Counted from the first letter of the stretch, positions 23,406 through 31,725 are shown. The stretch is DNA of 46,220 nt from Bacteroidales bacterium (GCA_024400545.1 JAKSMO010000015.1:1-46220); one strand, 5' to 3'. Made by a program: numbers and translations. Notes: generated from the sequence alone by a model not told the origin.

Positions 23406-24455
23406 ATGGAGCAACTAGAATACCAAGAAGGCCGTACAGAACTTGAAACTTTGGGCGAATTCGCACTGATTGACCGTCTGACCGATGGTTTTGAGTGTAA
23501 TCAGAAAAGCACCATCAAAGGTGTGGGCGACGATTGCGCCGTGATAGGAACAGGCAAGAAAAAGACTGTAGTGACAACCGATATGCTGGTGGAAGGTGTG
23601 CATTTTGATATGATGTACACTCCCCTCAAGCACCTTGGATACAAGGCCGTAGCCATCAATCTGAGCGATATTTGTGCCATGAACGCCACGCCGCGCCAAG
23701 TGTTGGTGAGTGTGGCAGTGAGCAATCGTTTTTCGGTAGAGGCCTTGGAGGAATTGTATGCCGGTATTCGTCTTTGCTGCGAACGTTACGATGTTGACCT
23801 TGTAGGGGGCGACACTTCGAGCAGCCGTATAGGCATGGTGATCTCGGTCACGGCCATCGGCGATGTGGATGAAGACAAGATTACTTACCGCAAAGGTGCG
23901 CAGTGCCACGAGCTGATATGCGTGAGTGGTGATTTGGGCAGCGCCTACAGCGGTTTGCTGGTATTGGAGCGTGAGAAGGTGACCTATCAGGCCAATCCTG
24001 ATTTTAAACCCGACCTGGACAGCTACGATTATGTGCTGGAGCGTTTCTTGAAGCCCGAACCGCGTGTGGATATTATCAAATATCTGGCAGAAAAGGAGAT
24101 TGTTCCTACCTCGATGATTGACGTGAGCGATGGTTTGGCCAGTGAGCTGCTGCATATCTGCAAGCAGAGCAATTGTGGATGTGAGGTATATGAGGAGCGT
24201 TTGCCTATCGATTATCAAACGACACGCGTATGCTCAGAAATGAGTAAGAATATGCTGCCAGTGAGCAACGCGCTGAATGGTGGCGAAGACTACGAGCTGC
24301 TTTTTACCATCAGCCAGAAAGATTACGAGAAGATTAAGGACAGCAAAGAGGTGCACATTATAGGCCATATTACCGAGGAAGGATCGGCAGCGGTGATGGT
24401 GACTCCGCAAAATACGGCAATACAACTGCGCGCTCAAGGTTGGAAGGAGGAGTAG
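23406..24455 (+). CDS. thiL: Thiamine-monophosphate kinase
   Basis: A 349-aa PurM-like kinase that phosphorylates thiamine monophosphate to the active cofactor thiamine diphosphate. Diagnostic segments: GVGDDCAVI (about residues 39-47), TTDMLVEGVHFD (about 57-68), the VAINLSDICAMNATPRQVLVS block, DLVGGDTSSS, and the C-terminal IDVSDGLASEL and GGEDYELLF. No other thiamine genes and no TPP riboswitch are seen nearby. pcm follows after 4 nt, suggesting one transcript from the promoter at 23352. Confidence 0.95.
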   Translation: MEQLEYQEGRTELETLGEFALIDRLTDGFECNQKSTIKGVGDDCAVIGTGKKKTVVTTDMLVEGVHFDMMYTPLKHLGYKAVAINLSDICAMNATPRQVLVSVAVSNRFSVEALEELYAGIRLCCERYDVDLVGGDTSSSRIGMVISVTAIGDVDEDKITYRKGAQCHELICVSGDLGSAYSGLLVLEREKVTYQANPDFKPDLDSYDYVLERFLKPEPRVDIIKYLAEKEIVPTSMIDVSDGLASELLHICKQSNCGCEVYEERLPIDYQTTRVCSEMSKNMLPVSNALNGGEDYELLFTISQKDYEKIKDSKEVHIIGHITEEGSAAVMVTPQNTAIQLRAQGWKEE

Positions 24456-24459
24456 CACC

Positions 24460-25125
24460 ATGATGATGCAGGATACTCCCAAATATCAGAATTGGCGTCG
24501 GCGAATGGTGGCGAGCCTGAAGGAGCGAGGTATTACTGACAAGCGTGTGCTGGCAGCTATGGAGAAACTGCCGCGGCATATCTTTGCCGGAGAAACGGCG
24601 CTTGACCATTTGTTGTATGATATTGACCATGCTGTGGCAATCGATTGCGGACAAACAATATCGAAGCCTTATACCGTGGCTTGGCAGAGCGAAATGCTGG
24701 AGCTGAGTGCCAATCAGTCGGTGCTAGAGGTAGGCACAGGCAGTGGCTACCAGACAGCCATCCTGTGCGAATTGCGTGCGCAGGTATTTACGGTGGAACG
24801 CCAAGTGAAGCTGTATCGCAAAACCAAGGCGCTGCTTGCCAGCATGAATTATAGGGTTAAATGTTTTTTGGGCGACAGTTTTAACGGAGTGCCCGAGATG
24901 AAAGATTATCTTTACGACCGCATATTGGTGACTTGTGGCGCACCCACCTTGCCTGAGGGCTTGATGAAATTGCTCAAGGTGGGAGGCATTATGGTGATCC
25001 CTGTGGGAGAAGAAGAGCAACGGATGCTGAAGATCGTCAAAAATGGTGAGGATCCATCCGAATGGGTGATAGAGGACAAAGGCGACGCCAAGTTTGTGCC
25101 CATGTTGGAAGGCCGCAATTTCTAA
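24460..25125 (+). CDS. pcm: Protein-L-isoaspartate O-methyltransferase
   Basis: A 221-aa SAM-dependent methyltransferase that starts repair of isoaspartyl residues in aged proteins. The SAM motif I is VLEVGTGSGYQTAIL (about residues 88-102); the preceding QTISKPYTVAWQ is the family's substrate loop, and LPEGLMKLLKVGGIMVIPVG is the post-III region. Three consecutive ATG codons at 24460-24468 leave the exact start open. Its stop overlaps the convergent SprT-like gene by 4 nt. Confidence 0.93.
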   Translation: MMMQDTPKYQNWRRRMVASLKERGITDKRVLAAMEKLPRHIFAGETALDHLLYDIDHAVAIDCGQTISKPYTVAWQSEMLELSANQSVLEVGTGSGYQTAILCELRAQVFTVERQVKLYRKTKALLASMNYRVKCFLGDSFNGVPEMKDYLYDRILVTCGAPTLPEGLMKLLKVGGIMVIPVGEEEQRMLKIVKNGEDPSEWVIEDKGDAKFVPMLEGRNF

Positions 25126-25748
25126 TTTTCTATAATAACCTCTGCGATACCATTCACGAGGTATTTCTGTTTGGTGACTACATCTTCGCACTGCCATCGG
25201 GTGCGACGTTTGGCGATTGCTTTAAACAACTGTTGGGGTTTTGCCTTGATGCGGAAAAGAGTGCCGGGCTGCAAGTCGTTGAGGCAGATGTGCTCTTCGG
25301 CCACAAAGTTGGGGTTGTATTGCTTGAGCAGAGTGTCGATCTGTTTCTCAATAGTGCGGCTGAGAGGGATGCGCCGCGTGTATTGTTTGATGAGGGTGGC
25401 CAGTTCAGCGGGGAAACAGCTGATGTATTGCAAGAGCAGATTCCTGTATTCGTTCTGCCATTCGTGTCCGTGAGGCTGGGTGGAGTCGCCATAGCGCTGA
25501 TGTGTGCAGAGGTGGGCCATTTCGTGTAGCAGCACCATCAGAAACTCATATTGATTTAGGTCTCCATTAACACTGATTTCTTGGTAATTGTGCCTAGGTT
25601 GGGGCCAACGATAGTCGCCCAGTTTGGAGGTGCGCTTGCGCGTGATGTGGAAATGAACACAATAGTGGTTCATGAAGTTGTAGATAGGATCTACCGCCAT
25701 GGATGGCAAATAATTGGCCAATATGCTTTTGTAGGCTTCGGGCGACAT
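25122..25748 (-). CDS. SprT-like zinc metalloprotease-type protein
   Basis: A 208-aa protein of the SprT-like family. The HExxH zinc site is LLHEMAHLCTH, followed by a third ligand candidate in QPHGHEWQNEYRNLL. The upstream block FHITRKRTSKLGDYRWP and the PQPRHNYQEISVNGDL stretch are typical of Bacteroidota members. Eukaryotic relatives (Spartan) cleave DNA-protein crosslinks; the role of the bacterial ones is not established. The start is 1 nt after the stop of the small lipoprotein gene, so the two are translationally linked. Confidence 0.85.
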   Translation of the reverse strand: MSPEAYKSILANYLPSMAVDPIYNFMNHYCVHFHITRKRTSKLGDYRWPQPRHNYQEISVNGDLNQYEFLMVLLHEMAHLCTHQRYGDSTQPHGHEWQNEYRNLLLQYISCFPAELATLIKQYTRRIPLSRTIEKQIDTLLKQYNPNFVAEEHICLNDLQPGTLFRIKAKPQQLFKAIAKRRTRWQCEDVVTKQKYLVNGIAEVIIEN

Positions 25749-25749
25749 A

Positions 25750-25923
25750 TTACATGTATGATATCGTGTCGGGAGGCAGCGATTGGGAGAACGTGGGGCA
25801 ATTGCAGTGGCGGCGTTTGCGGTGCTTGGGCATGTGGATGCCCTTGTTGCTGCATCCCACTGCCAACATCAGGAGGAATGCTCCTAAGAAGAAAAAGGCT
25901 ATATTGCGTTGACGATGTTTCAT
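25750..25923 (-). CDS. Small lipoprotein with basic HCNCPTF motif
   Basis: A 57-aa lipoprotein. MKHRQRNIAFFFLGAFLLMLAVGC is a signal peptide ending in a lipobox (LAVGC). The mature part is very basic and carries MPKHRKRRHCNCPTF, a motif I have seen in small Bacteroidota proteins of unknown role; the CNC pair could bind metal. I chose the ATG at 25923 because it begins a standard signal peptide; an ATG at 25941 adds six residues. It lies directly before the SprT-like gene. Confidence 0.7.
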   Translation of the reverse strand: MKHRQRNIAFFFLGAFLLMLAVGCSNKGIHMPKHRKRRHCNCPTFSQSLPPDTISYM

Positions 25924-25975
25924 TGCTACAATAACGAGCAAATGTTCGAAATAGTTTGTGGTGCGAGAAATTTTT

Positions 25976-26017
25976 AAAAAATAAGGGCCGCCTTTATGGA
26001 GGTGACCCTTATTTTTT
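25976..26017. terminator. Bidirectional terminator after the flavodoxin gene
   Basis: A 12-bp outer stem (AAAAAATAAGGG at 25976-25987 with CCCTTATTTTTT at 26006-26017). A- and T-runs at both ends allow function in either direction; it ends the flavodoxin transcript on the minus strand. Confidence 0.85.
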
Positions 26018-26034
26018 AAAGAAAAGTCAATAGA

Positions 26035-26601
26035 TTAGAGACCGAGGGTGCCGAACCAGCAGGTGATGGTGCTGTCGGCTACATCGTTCATCAGCAGGCC
26101 GTTCTGCCAGTTGATGTCGGTGTACTGGGCTTTGAAAACCTGGTCGGAGTTCTCAAGGTTGCTGCCGCCGCTGGTGGCAAAGAAAGCTACGGTCTTGCCG
26201 GCGAGGGCGGGATTGGCCTCGATGAAGGTGTTGATGATTCTAGGAGCGGTGTTCCACCAGATGGGGAAGCCGATGAGCACTACGTCGTAGTTAGCCACGT
26301 TAGCCTCGAAAGCCTTCATGGCGGGGCGGCAGTCGAGAGCCTTCATCTCCACGGAGGAGCGAGAGGTGGAATCCATGTAGTTGAGGTCGGCCTCGGTGTA
26401 TTCCTCTTCGGGAACGATGGCCATGAGGTCGCCGCCAGCCAGGGTGCAGAGGCGCTCGGCAGCAGCCTTGGTGTTGCCGGTAGCGGAGAAATAGGTCACG
26501 AGGACTTTCTTCTGAGCCTGTTCGTCGGCGTTGTCAGTTTTGGGAGCGCAGGCTGCAAAGCACAGCGAGAGCGCAGCAAGGATAATGGTCAAGTGTTTCA
26601 T
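26035..26601 (-). CDS. Flavodoxin-like lipoprotein
   Basis: A 188-aa protein with a signal peptide and lipobox (LCFAAC, Cys18), then a flavodoxin fold. The FMN phosphate loop is TYFSATGNTKAAA (about residues 37-49); later FMN-binding loops are GFPIWWNTAPR and FFATSGGSN. The family (often NADPH-dependent FMN reductase-like or flavodoxin_4) carries out low-potential electron transfer; export of the protein suggests a periplasmic or surface redox role. No partner gene is adjacent. It is followed by a strong terminator. Confidence 0.88.
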   Translation of the reverse strand: MKHLTIILAALSLCFAACAPKTDNADEQAQKKVLVTYFSATGNTKAAAERLCTLAGGDLMAIVPEEEYTEADLNYMDSTSRSSVEMKALDCRPAMKAFEANVANYDVVLIGFPIWWNTAPRIINTFIEANPALAGKTVAFFATSGGSNLENSDQVFKAQYTDINWQNGLLMNDVADSTITCWFGTLGL

Positions 26602-26713
26602 TTAATGTGTGTTTTGATTAATAATAAGTTTAATATTGTGTGTATAATCGAAATCAATAACGTAGAAAACCGATATTTATTATCCTATCATCAAATTATT
26701 TGGCATTTGCCAT

Positions 26714-26757
26714 TGCAACGATTAAGCATCTAAACAACTAAACGTCTAAGTTATAAG
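26714..26757. repeat. 8-bp-period repeat (right-hand type) before the CPBP gene
   Basis: Units TGCAACGA, TTAAGCAT, CTAAACAA, CTAAACGT, CTAAGTTA run to the stop codon of the CPBP gene. Only one sense is present. It shares 15 identical bases with the array at 23234. Confidence 0.6.
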
Positions 26758-27641
26758 CTCAGTGGGCTGGTGAAGATGTTCTCCTTGGTGACATATTTGT
26801 CGAAGAGGAAGAACAGGAGGTCGATGACCAGGAGGGTGAGGATGCCGGCCAGGCCGGTGGAGCCGCAGAGGAGGTCGTTGAAATTGTTGATGAGCAGGAT
26901 GCTGAGTCCGGCTACGGCGTTGAAAGTGCCGTGCATGATGGCGGCCACGATGACTGAGCCGCTCTTGACGCGGATATATTGGATAATCGGGGTGAAGCAC
27001 ATGCAGAATAGCACCATCATGAACACTCCGGCCACAGGATGCTGGGGGTAGTTGTGGCCCAGGAGGATGATGGGCGAATGCCAAGCGCCCCAGATGGCAC
27101 CGATGATGAGGGCCGACTTGAGGAAGTGCTGACCCTGGAACTGGCGGAGCAGATAGCCGCGCCAGCCGGATTCCTCGCCAAAGGCAAGGAGGGCGTTGAT
27201 GGTGGCACCGGCAAAGAGACCGCTGAGGAGGGAGATGGCGATGAGCAGCGCGGGTGTGAAAGTGATGCCGCCCTGGCTTTCGGCCATTTCATTCATTGCG
27301 TAGATTTGTGCCTGAAGCAGTTCGGTGTTGGTGGTGAGTTCGGCTCTGGGCATGAGTCCGCTAACGCCTAGGGTAATCAGTGCTATGACGGGCATCAGCA
27401 GCCAGCCGATGAACCACCAGCGGTTCACCTTCCAGCTGATGCCGATGTTGCGCAACGGCTTCTCGTGGGCCATGAGCTGCAGCGTGATGGTGGCGATGAG
27501 TGGGAATAGCATGCAAACGGCGGCAAGTCCGCTGCCCAAAGGGCTGTGATAGTCGATCTGACTGCCAGACCAACCCATGAAAATCATAGGTGCAAAGGCT
27601 AGGAAGGAGAATTGGAAGATGTTTTTGGTTTGTTTGTTCAT
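26751..27641 (-). CDS. CPBP-family intramembrane metalloprotease
   Basis: A 296-aa membrane protein with about eight hydrophobic segments. The family motifs are GEESGWRGYLLRQF (EExxxR, about residues 169-182) and IWGAWHSPIILLGH (HxxxH-type, about 198-211), which form the intramembrane active site. Relatives process CAAX proteins, bacteriocin leaders or immunity targets. It is the last gene of the transporter operon and is separated from the permease gene by a gap filled entirely with short repeats, which may reduce its expression. Confidence 0.88.
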   Translation of the reverse strand: MNKQTKNIFQFSFLAFAPMIFMGWSGSQIDYHSPLGSGLAAVCMLFPLIATITLQLMAHEKPLRNIGISWKVNRWWFIGWLLMPVIALITLGVSGLMPRAELTTNTELLQAQIYAMNEMAESQGGITFTPALLIAISLLSGLFAGATINALLAFGEESGWRGYLLRQFQGQHFLKSALIIGAIWGAWHSPIILLGHNYPQHPVAGVFMMVLFCMCFTPIIQYIRVKSGSVIVAAIMHGTFNAVAGLSILLINNFNDLLCGSTGLAGILTLLVIDLLFFLFDKYVTKENIFTSPLSL

Positions 27642-27650
27642 GGTGTGATT

Positions 27651-27757
27651 GGCTTAGATGTTGAAGTGCTTAGTTGTTTAGTTGCTTAGTCGTTTAGTCG
27701 GCTTGTGTGACAACAATTAAGCATCTAAGCCACTAAACAACTAAGCTGTCTAAACTA
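27651..27757. repeat. 8-bp-period inverted repeat array, about 13 units
   Basis: Units run in constant 8-bp phase: TTAGATGT, TGAAGTGC, TTAGTTGT, TTAGTTGC, TTAGTCGT, TTAGTCGG, then the opposite sense TAAGCATC, TAAGCCAC, TAAACAAC, TAAGCTGT. Perfect dyads: 27668-27681 with 27733-27746 (14 bp) and 27651-27660 with 27722-27731 (10 bp). The arms are crossed rather than nested. It fills the gap between CPBP and permease genes and touches the permease stop codon. Confidence 0.75.
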
Positions 27758-28711
27758 TTTTGAGAACATGATTTTTTCGCTGTTGAACATCTTAGTGAGG
27801 GCTACTACGGCACCCACGGTGTAGATGATGTTGGCTGCGATGGTGATGACCAGGGGCAGCATCTCCACCTTGAAGGAGAATACGGAGGCCATGCATTGTG
27901 CGCTGTTGTACACGGGGATGAGGTAGAGCAGGGGAGAGGAGGGCGAGCCAATCATGGGGGTGAGGGCAGCCATCATGATGAAGAGCATGAGGGGTGTGAT
28001 CATGGTGCCGGCGGACTTCACATCCTTGGCCCAGGCCGAGAAGATGCTGATGGCGGAGATGATGATGAGCACGGTGCTGATGATAAGGAGGAAGATAAGT
28101 GCGAAGTCGGATGTCTGGTAGGGTAGGGCGAGGTTGAGTTGGTCGGCCTCTTCGGCACCCATTTTCAACATCTTAGGCAGCGAGAGGATGATGCCAAGGA
28201 AGCTAGACAGGCCGCTGAGAAGTGCGAAACAAGAGAGGCTGATGATCTTGCCCAAGGCCAGTTCGCTGCGCTTCATGGGGGTGACAAGAAGAGTGGCTAT
28301 AGTGCCGCGCTCTTTCTCGCCGGCGATGGCGGTAGGTGCCACGGCCATGCTGCCCGAGAAGAGAAGCATGATGATGAGCATGGGGATGAGGTTTCCGAGG
28401 ATGTCGCCAAGTTCGTCTTCGTCAGAAGAGCCTATGCTGGCCTCGTATTCATAATATGCAGTGTTGCGCACCTCTTGCAGCGAGTCGAGCAGGCGCTCCT
28501 CGTCGGCTGTGAGTGGCGAGATGAATTCGGTCTTCTGCTGTTCATCTTTGGCTATTTGCTCTTGCACTTTGTCGCCCATGAAAGAACCCATGAGTGTGTA
28601 TATGACATAGATAAGCAGGCCGGGCATGATGACGGAGGTGAACACCAAAGAGCGGTCGCCAAAGAAGCGGGCGAACTCTTTGCGTATGATTGTTCCTACA
28701 TTGTTTTTCAT
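27755..28711 (-). CDS. ABC-2 type exporter permease (NatB-like)
   Basis: A 318-aa permease. One N-terminal transmembrane helix (VFTSVIMPGLLIYVIYTLMG), a roughly 80-residue extracytoplasmic region, then five helices including MLIIMLLFSGSMAVAPTAIAGEKERGTIATLLVTP, the ABC-2 consensus loop (EKERGTIATLLVTPMKRSEL). Partner of the ATPase whose gene it overlaps by 4 nt (ATGA). NatAB-type exporters move Na+ or small toxic compounds; the substrate here is unknown. Confidence 0.88.
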   Translation of the reverse strand: MKNNVGTIIRKEFARFFGDRSLVFTSVIMPGLLIYVIYTLMGSFMGDKVQEQIAKDEQQKTEFISPLTADEERLLDSLQEVRNTAYYEYEASIGSSDEDELGDILGNLIPMLIIMLLFSGSMAVAPTAIAGEKERGTIATLLVTPMKRSELALGKIISLSCFALLSGLSSFLGIILSLPKMLKMGAEEADQLNLALPYQTSDFALIFLLIISTVLIIISAISIFSAWAKDVKSAGTMITPLMLFIMMAALTPMIGSPSSPLLYLIPVYNSAQCMASVFSFKVEMLPLVITIAANIIYTVGAVVALTKMFNSEKIMFSK

Positions 28712-29484
28712 TCTTCGTCTCCTTTCATTTCTTTATAGATTTCAAAAAAGCGATCTTCAAGATTCATGCCGTTGCATACGGCTTCGAGGGTGTCGCAATG
28801 GGTCAGTTTGCCATCGATGATGATGCCCACGCGGTCGCAGAGACGCTCTACGAGGCTGAATATGTGGGTGGAGAGTATGACGGTCTTGCCCTCGGCCTTG
28901 AGCTCTTGTAGGAAGTCGGTGACGGTGCGGGCTGTGATGACATCCAGGCCATTGGTGGGCTCATCAAAGATGATGATGTCGGGGTTGTGTACCAGCGAGA
29001 TAACGATGCTCACCTTCTGCTTCATGCCAGTGGAGAGGTTGGCCACTTTGACCTCGGCAAACTTGTCGATGCCAAAGCGGTTGAACAGTGCTTTCTTGCG
29101 GGTGGCTGCGGTGGCGGGGTCAACGCCGTGGAGGTCGCTGAAGAAGTTGTAGAGATAGTTGGGGGTGAAAAAGTCCTCCAGCTTTAGCTCGCTGGTGAGG
29201 AAGCCGATTTTGGAGCGTACCTGCTCGGCTTGAGACACTATGCTGCAACCGTCCACCCAGGCATCGCCTTGGTCGGGACGGATGAGGGTGGCAAGCATGC
29301 GCAAGGTGGTGGTCTTGCCAGCGCCGTTGGGGCCTAGGAGACCGAAGATTTCGCCACGATAGGCGTTGAGCGTCAGGTTGTCCACGGCCACTTTGTTGGT
29401 GGCGTGGGTGCGCTCTATTTTCTGTTGCTTCTTGGAGAGTTTGAAGGTTTTCGATAGGCCTTCAACTTTTAATATTTCTTCCAT
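28708..29484 (-). CDS. ABC transporter ATP-binding protein (NatA-like)
   Basis: A 258-aa ATPase. Walker A GPNGAGKTT (about residues 51-59), signature LSTGMKQKVS (about 148-157), Walker B IIIFDEPTNGLD (about 168-179), H-loop STHIFS. It matches the NatA/CcmA class and should power the ABC-2 permease encoded by the overlapping downstream gene. The upstream gap holds a GTGAAT/ATTCAC repeat hairpin. Confidence 0.93.
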   Translation of the reverse strand: MEEILKVEGLSKTFKLSKKQQKIERTHATNKVAVDNLTLNAYRGEIFGLLGPNGAGKTTTLRMLATLIRPDQGDAWVDGCSIVSQAEQVRSKIGFLTSELKLEDFFTPNYLYNFFSDLHGVDPATAATRKKALFNRFGIDKFAEVKVANLSTGMKQKVSIVISLVHNPDIIIFDEPTNGLDVITARTVTDFLQELKAEGKTVILSTHIFSLVERLCDRVGIIIDGKLTHCDTLEAVCNGMNLEDRFFEIYKEMKGDEE

Positions 29485-29507
29485 TGTGTTGATTTATTGT
29501 TTTTTCA

Positions 29508-29565
29508 GTGAATTGTGAAATAGTGAATTGTGAATTGAGGCTGCCGCGCTATTCACTACTTTACT
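29508..29565. repeat. GTGAATT repeat hairpin between the membrane protein and ABC ATPase genes
   Basis: Reiterated GTGAATTGTGAA on the left; bases 29515-29528 pair with 29551-29564 at 12 of 14 positions. The right arm runs through the stop codon of the upstream minus-strand gene. Confidence 0.5.
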
Positions 29566-29996
29566 GTTCCCTTTCTCATTTTGATTGAGCACCAGATGGC
29601 GATGGGCAGGGCGCATAGCGGAGCAAATGCCGAGGCGTGGAACACCTTTTGGATGAAGGGGGTGCCGTAGACCTCTGACAGTATGAAGCTGAATCCCAAG
29701 AGGGCGAGCGAGAGGGAAATGAGACCATCTGCCAGGAAGCGGTAGTTCCCGGTGTCGATCAATTTGTTCTTGCTGCGCCATTCGAATTTGCGTTTCTTGA
29801 AATTGAAGGTGTATTGGCCATTCCAGTCGGGGCGCAGTGTTACTACCAATAGTGCGGCCATGATGAGGGTGAATGTTGCCAATTGCAACCACAGCTCAAT
29901 GTTGCCACCCTTTACCCCTAGAAAGACCGTGGTGGCTATGTCCATGGCAAAGGAGAGGGCGAAGAACGTGATGCCTATAATCTTGCGAGCTATCAT
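29556..29996 (-). CDS. Small four-helix membrane protein, paralogue A
   Basis: A 146-aa integral membrane protein of unknown function, with four hydrophobic segments in two pairs around a cytoplasmic loop (TLRPDWNGQYTFNFKKRKFEWRSKNKLIDTGNYRF). It is homologous along its length to the next upstream protein: both start with RKIIG, and share SLRP/TLRP, FNFxxKKFEW and the GNYxxxxxGxxxLxLxLL block. I chose the ATG at 29996 because it aligns with the paralogue's start; an ATG at 30077 overlaps the previous stop and would add 27 residues. Confidence 0.65.
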   Translation of the reverse strand: MIARKIIGITFFALSFAMDIATTVFLGVKGGNIELWLQLATFTLIMAALLVVTLRPDWNGQYTFNFKKRKFEWRSKNKLIDTGNYRFLADGLISLSLALLGFSFILSEVYGTPFIQKVFHASAFAPLCALPIAIWCSIKMRKGTVK

Positions 29997-30066
29997 GATT
30001 GTCAGGTTAAGGATTATGATTTTTTGATTGGCGTTGGCTGTTCTGGTTAAAGGGTCGGAGGCTGGG

Positions 30067-30528
30067 CTATTGCTCATAACCGCCTGTGCGGTACATGATG
30101 ATGCAGAGCCAGATGATTACGGCAAAGACCACTACGAGCATGCTTAGCGTAATGATGAACAAGGTTTCCCAGAAGTGTCGGCCGGTGAGGTCCATCATTA
30201 TCCTGCAGGCTGTCAGCAACGAGAGCCAAAGTGCCACTGTGCCGTTGAGGACTATCTGATAATTGCCCACATCGCGTAGCTTCTTGTTTCTCTTCCATTC
30301 GAATTTTTTGGCACGAAAGTTGAAGACCATCTGTTTGCTAGTTATGTTGGGACGTAAACTGATGATGATGAAGGCGGCCTCGGCGATGGCCATCTCGGCG
30401 AAGCTCCACCAAATATTGAACCAGTCGGCCTGCTCGGCTTTTGTCACGAGAATGCGCACGAGGGTGAACAATGTGACGATTATCGAGAGTGCCAGCATGG
30501 CGAATCCTATAATCTTGCGAATCTGCAT
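30067..30528 (-). CDS. Small four-helix membrane protein, paralogue B
   Basis: A 153-aa membrane protein paralogous to its downstream neighbour (shared RKIIGFAMLALS start, SLRPNITSKQMVFNF, AKKFEWKRNKKLRDVGNYQI and two C-terminal helices). The function is unknown. It lies 4 nt after the ribbon-helix-helix gene and belongs to the same minus-strand operon. A tandem duplication inside an exporter operon suggests accessory membrane subunits, but nothing in the sequence shows the job. Confidence 0.7.
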   Translation of the reverse strand: MQIRKIIGFAMLALSIIVTLFTLVRILVTKAEQADWFNIWWSFAEMAIAEAAFIIISLRPNITSKQMVFNFRAKKFEWKRNKKLRDVGNYQIVLNGTVALWLSLLTACRIMMDLTGRHFWETLFIITLSMLVVVFAVIIWLCIIMYRTGGYEQ

Positions 30529-30532
30529 ATTA

Positions 30533-30694
30533 TTATTCTTCTTTCTTTTTGGGTGTGCGCTTCGCCTTTTTGAGTGCCTCGGAGAGTATCCACTCTATCT
30601 GGCCATTGGTGCTGCGGAACTCGTCGGCAGCCCATTTCTCAATGGCGGCGTACACCTCTTCATCAACGCGTAAAGCGAAACTTTTTTTTGCCAT
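30533..30694 (-). CDS. 53-aa ribbon-helix-helix (Arc-type) DNA-binding protein
   Basis: A short gene, easily missed. The protein begins MAKKSFALRVDEEVYAAIEK, a ribbon strand plus helix of the Arc/MetJ type, continues WAADEFRSTNGQIEWILSEAL (second helix), and ends in a lysine-rich tail. Such proteins dimerise and bind DNA through the paired N-terminal strands, often as autorepressors. It sits between the SPFH gene and the paired membrane proteins, so it may regulate this operon. No toxin partner is apparent. Confidence 0.85.
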   Translation of the reverse strand: MAKKSFALRVDEEVYAAIEKWAADEFRSTNGQIEWILSEALKKAKRTPKKKEE

Positions 30695-30704
30695 GGGGTG
30701 AGTA

Positions 30705-30740
30705 AATCTAGATAATCTAGGACTTCTAGAAATTCTAGAG
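30705..30740. repeat. 9-bp-period TCTAG repeat before the ribbon-helix-helix gene
   Basis: Four units: AATCTAGAT, AATCTAGGA, CTTCTAGAA, ATTCTAGAG. It fills the gap between the SPFH stop and the small gene and is palindromic enough to fold. Confidence 0.65.
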
Positions 30741-30744
30741 GGAA

Positions 30745-31725
30745 TTAGTACAGCGAGCCAGTGTTGATTACGGGGCTGGCGCTCTCGTCGGCGCAGAGGA
30801 CTACCAGCAAGTTGCTGACCATGGCGGCTTTGCGCTCTTCGTCAAGCTCTACAATCTGGTCCTGAGATAGTTTCTTGAGGGCGAGGTCAACCATGCTGAC
30901 GGCACCTTCCACAATCTTCTCGCGGGCAGCGATGATAGCGTCGGCCTGCTGGCGGCGCAGCATCACTTGGGCGATCTCAGCAGCGTAGGCCAGGTAGTTG
31001 ATACGAGCTTCCACAATCTCGATGCCGGCAATGCTCAGGCGGCTAGCCAGTTCTTCCTCCAATTGATTGTTAATCTCTTCGCCACCGCTACGCAACGTCA
31101 CCTCGGGAGCGTGGTTGTCCATATTATCATAGGCATAGAGTCCGGCCACCTTGCGCAGTGCTGCATCGCTCTGCACACTGACGAAGCTGTCGTAGCCTTT
31201 CAGATCCTGCTTGTTGGCTTGTTCACCATTGGTCTTGGGAGCGGCCAGGGTATCTACATCGATGTCGAAGCAAGCCTTGTAGCAGTCTTTGATTTTCCAC
31301 ACTAGTACTAGGCCGATCATGATGGGGTTGCCGTTCTTGTCGTTCACCTTGATAGGGGGCACATCCATGTTGCGGGCGCGGAGCGAGAGTTTCTTCTTGC
31401 TGTAGAAAGGATTCACGAAGAAGAATCCGGTCTCGCTGATGGTGCCGCTATACTTACCGAAGAAGGTGAGCACGCAGGCCTGGTTGGGTTGGAGGATGAT
31501 AAAACCGACGCAATGCATGATATAGATAAAAGTGAACAGGATTCCGAGGCAGATGGGCAAAGCAATCCATGCGGTGGGTTCGCCGGTGGCATCAACCATG
31601 CAGGGTTGAGAGCCAATCCATATTTCGACAAGGATGAAGGCTGCAAGCATCAATAGATTGATAGCCAAGTGAAAGAAGCCGTTGTTGGCTGCGGTCATTT
31701 TTTTTGCAAATTCTTTTGTTTCCAT
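30745..31725 (-). CDS. SPFH/Band 7 domain membrane protein
   Basis: A 326-aa protein with two N-terminal membrane helices (about residues 18-38 and 52-76), then an SPFH domain: [38 protein letters not shown] and a following coiled region ([43 protein letters not shown]). These proteins oligomerise into membrane microdomain scaffolds. It is the first gene of the operon that continues with the RHH protein, paired membrane proteins, NatAB-like exporter and CPBP protease, so it may scaffold the exporter. Confidence 0.9.
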   Translation of the reverse strand: METKEFAKKMTAANNGFFHLAINLLMLAAFILVEIWIGSQPCMVDATGEPTAWIALPICLGILFTFIYIMHCVGFIILQPNQACVLTFFGKYSGTISETGFFFVNPFYSKKKLSLRARNMDVPPIKVNDKNGNPIMIGLVLVWKIKDCYKACFDIDVDTLAAPKTNGEQANKQDLKGYDSFVSVQSDAALRKVAGLYAYDNMDNHAPEVTLRSGGEEINNQLEEELASRLSIAGIEIVEARINYLAYAAEIAQVMLRRQQADAIIAAREKIVEGAVSMVDLALKKLSQDQIVELDEERKAAMVSNLLVVLCADESASPVINTGSLY

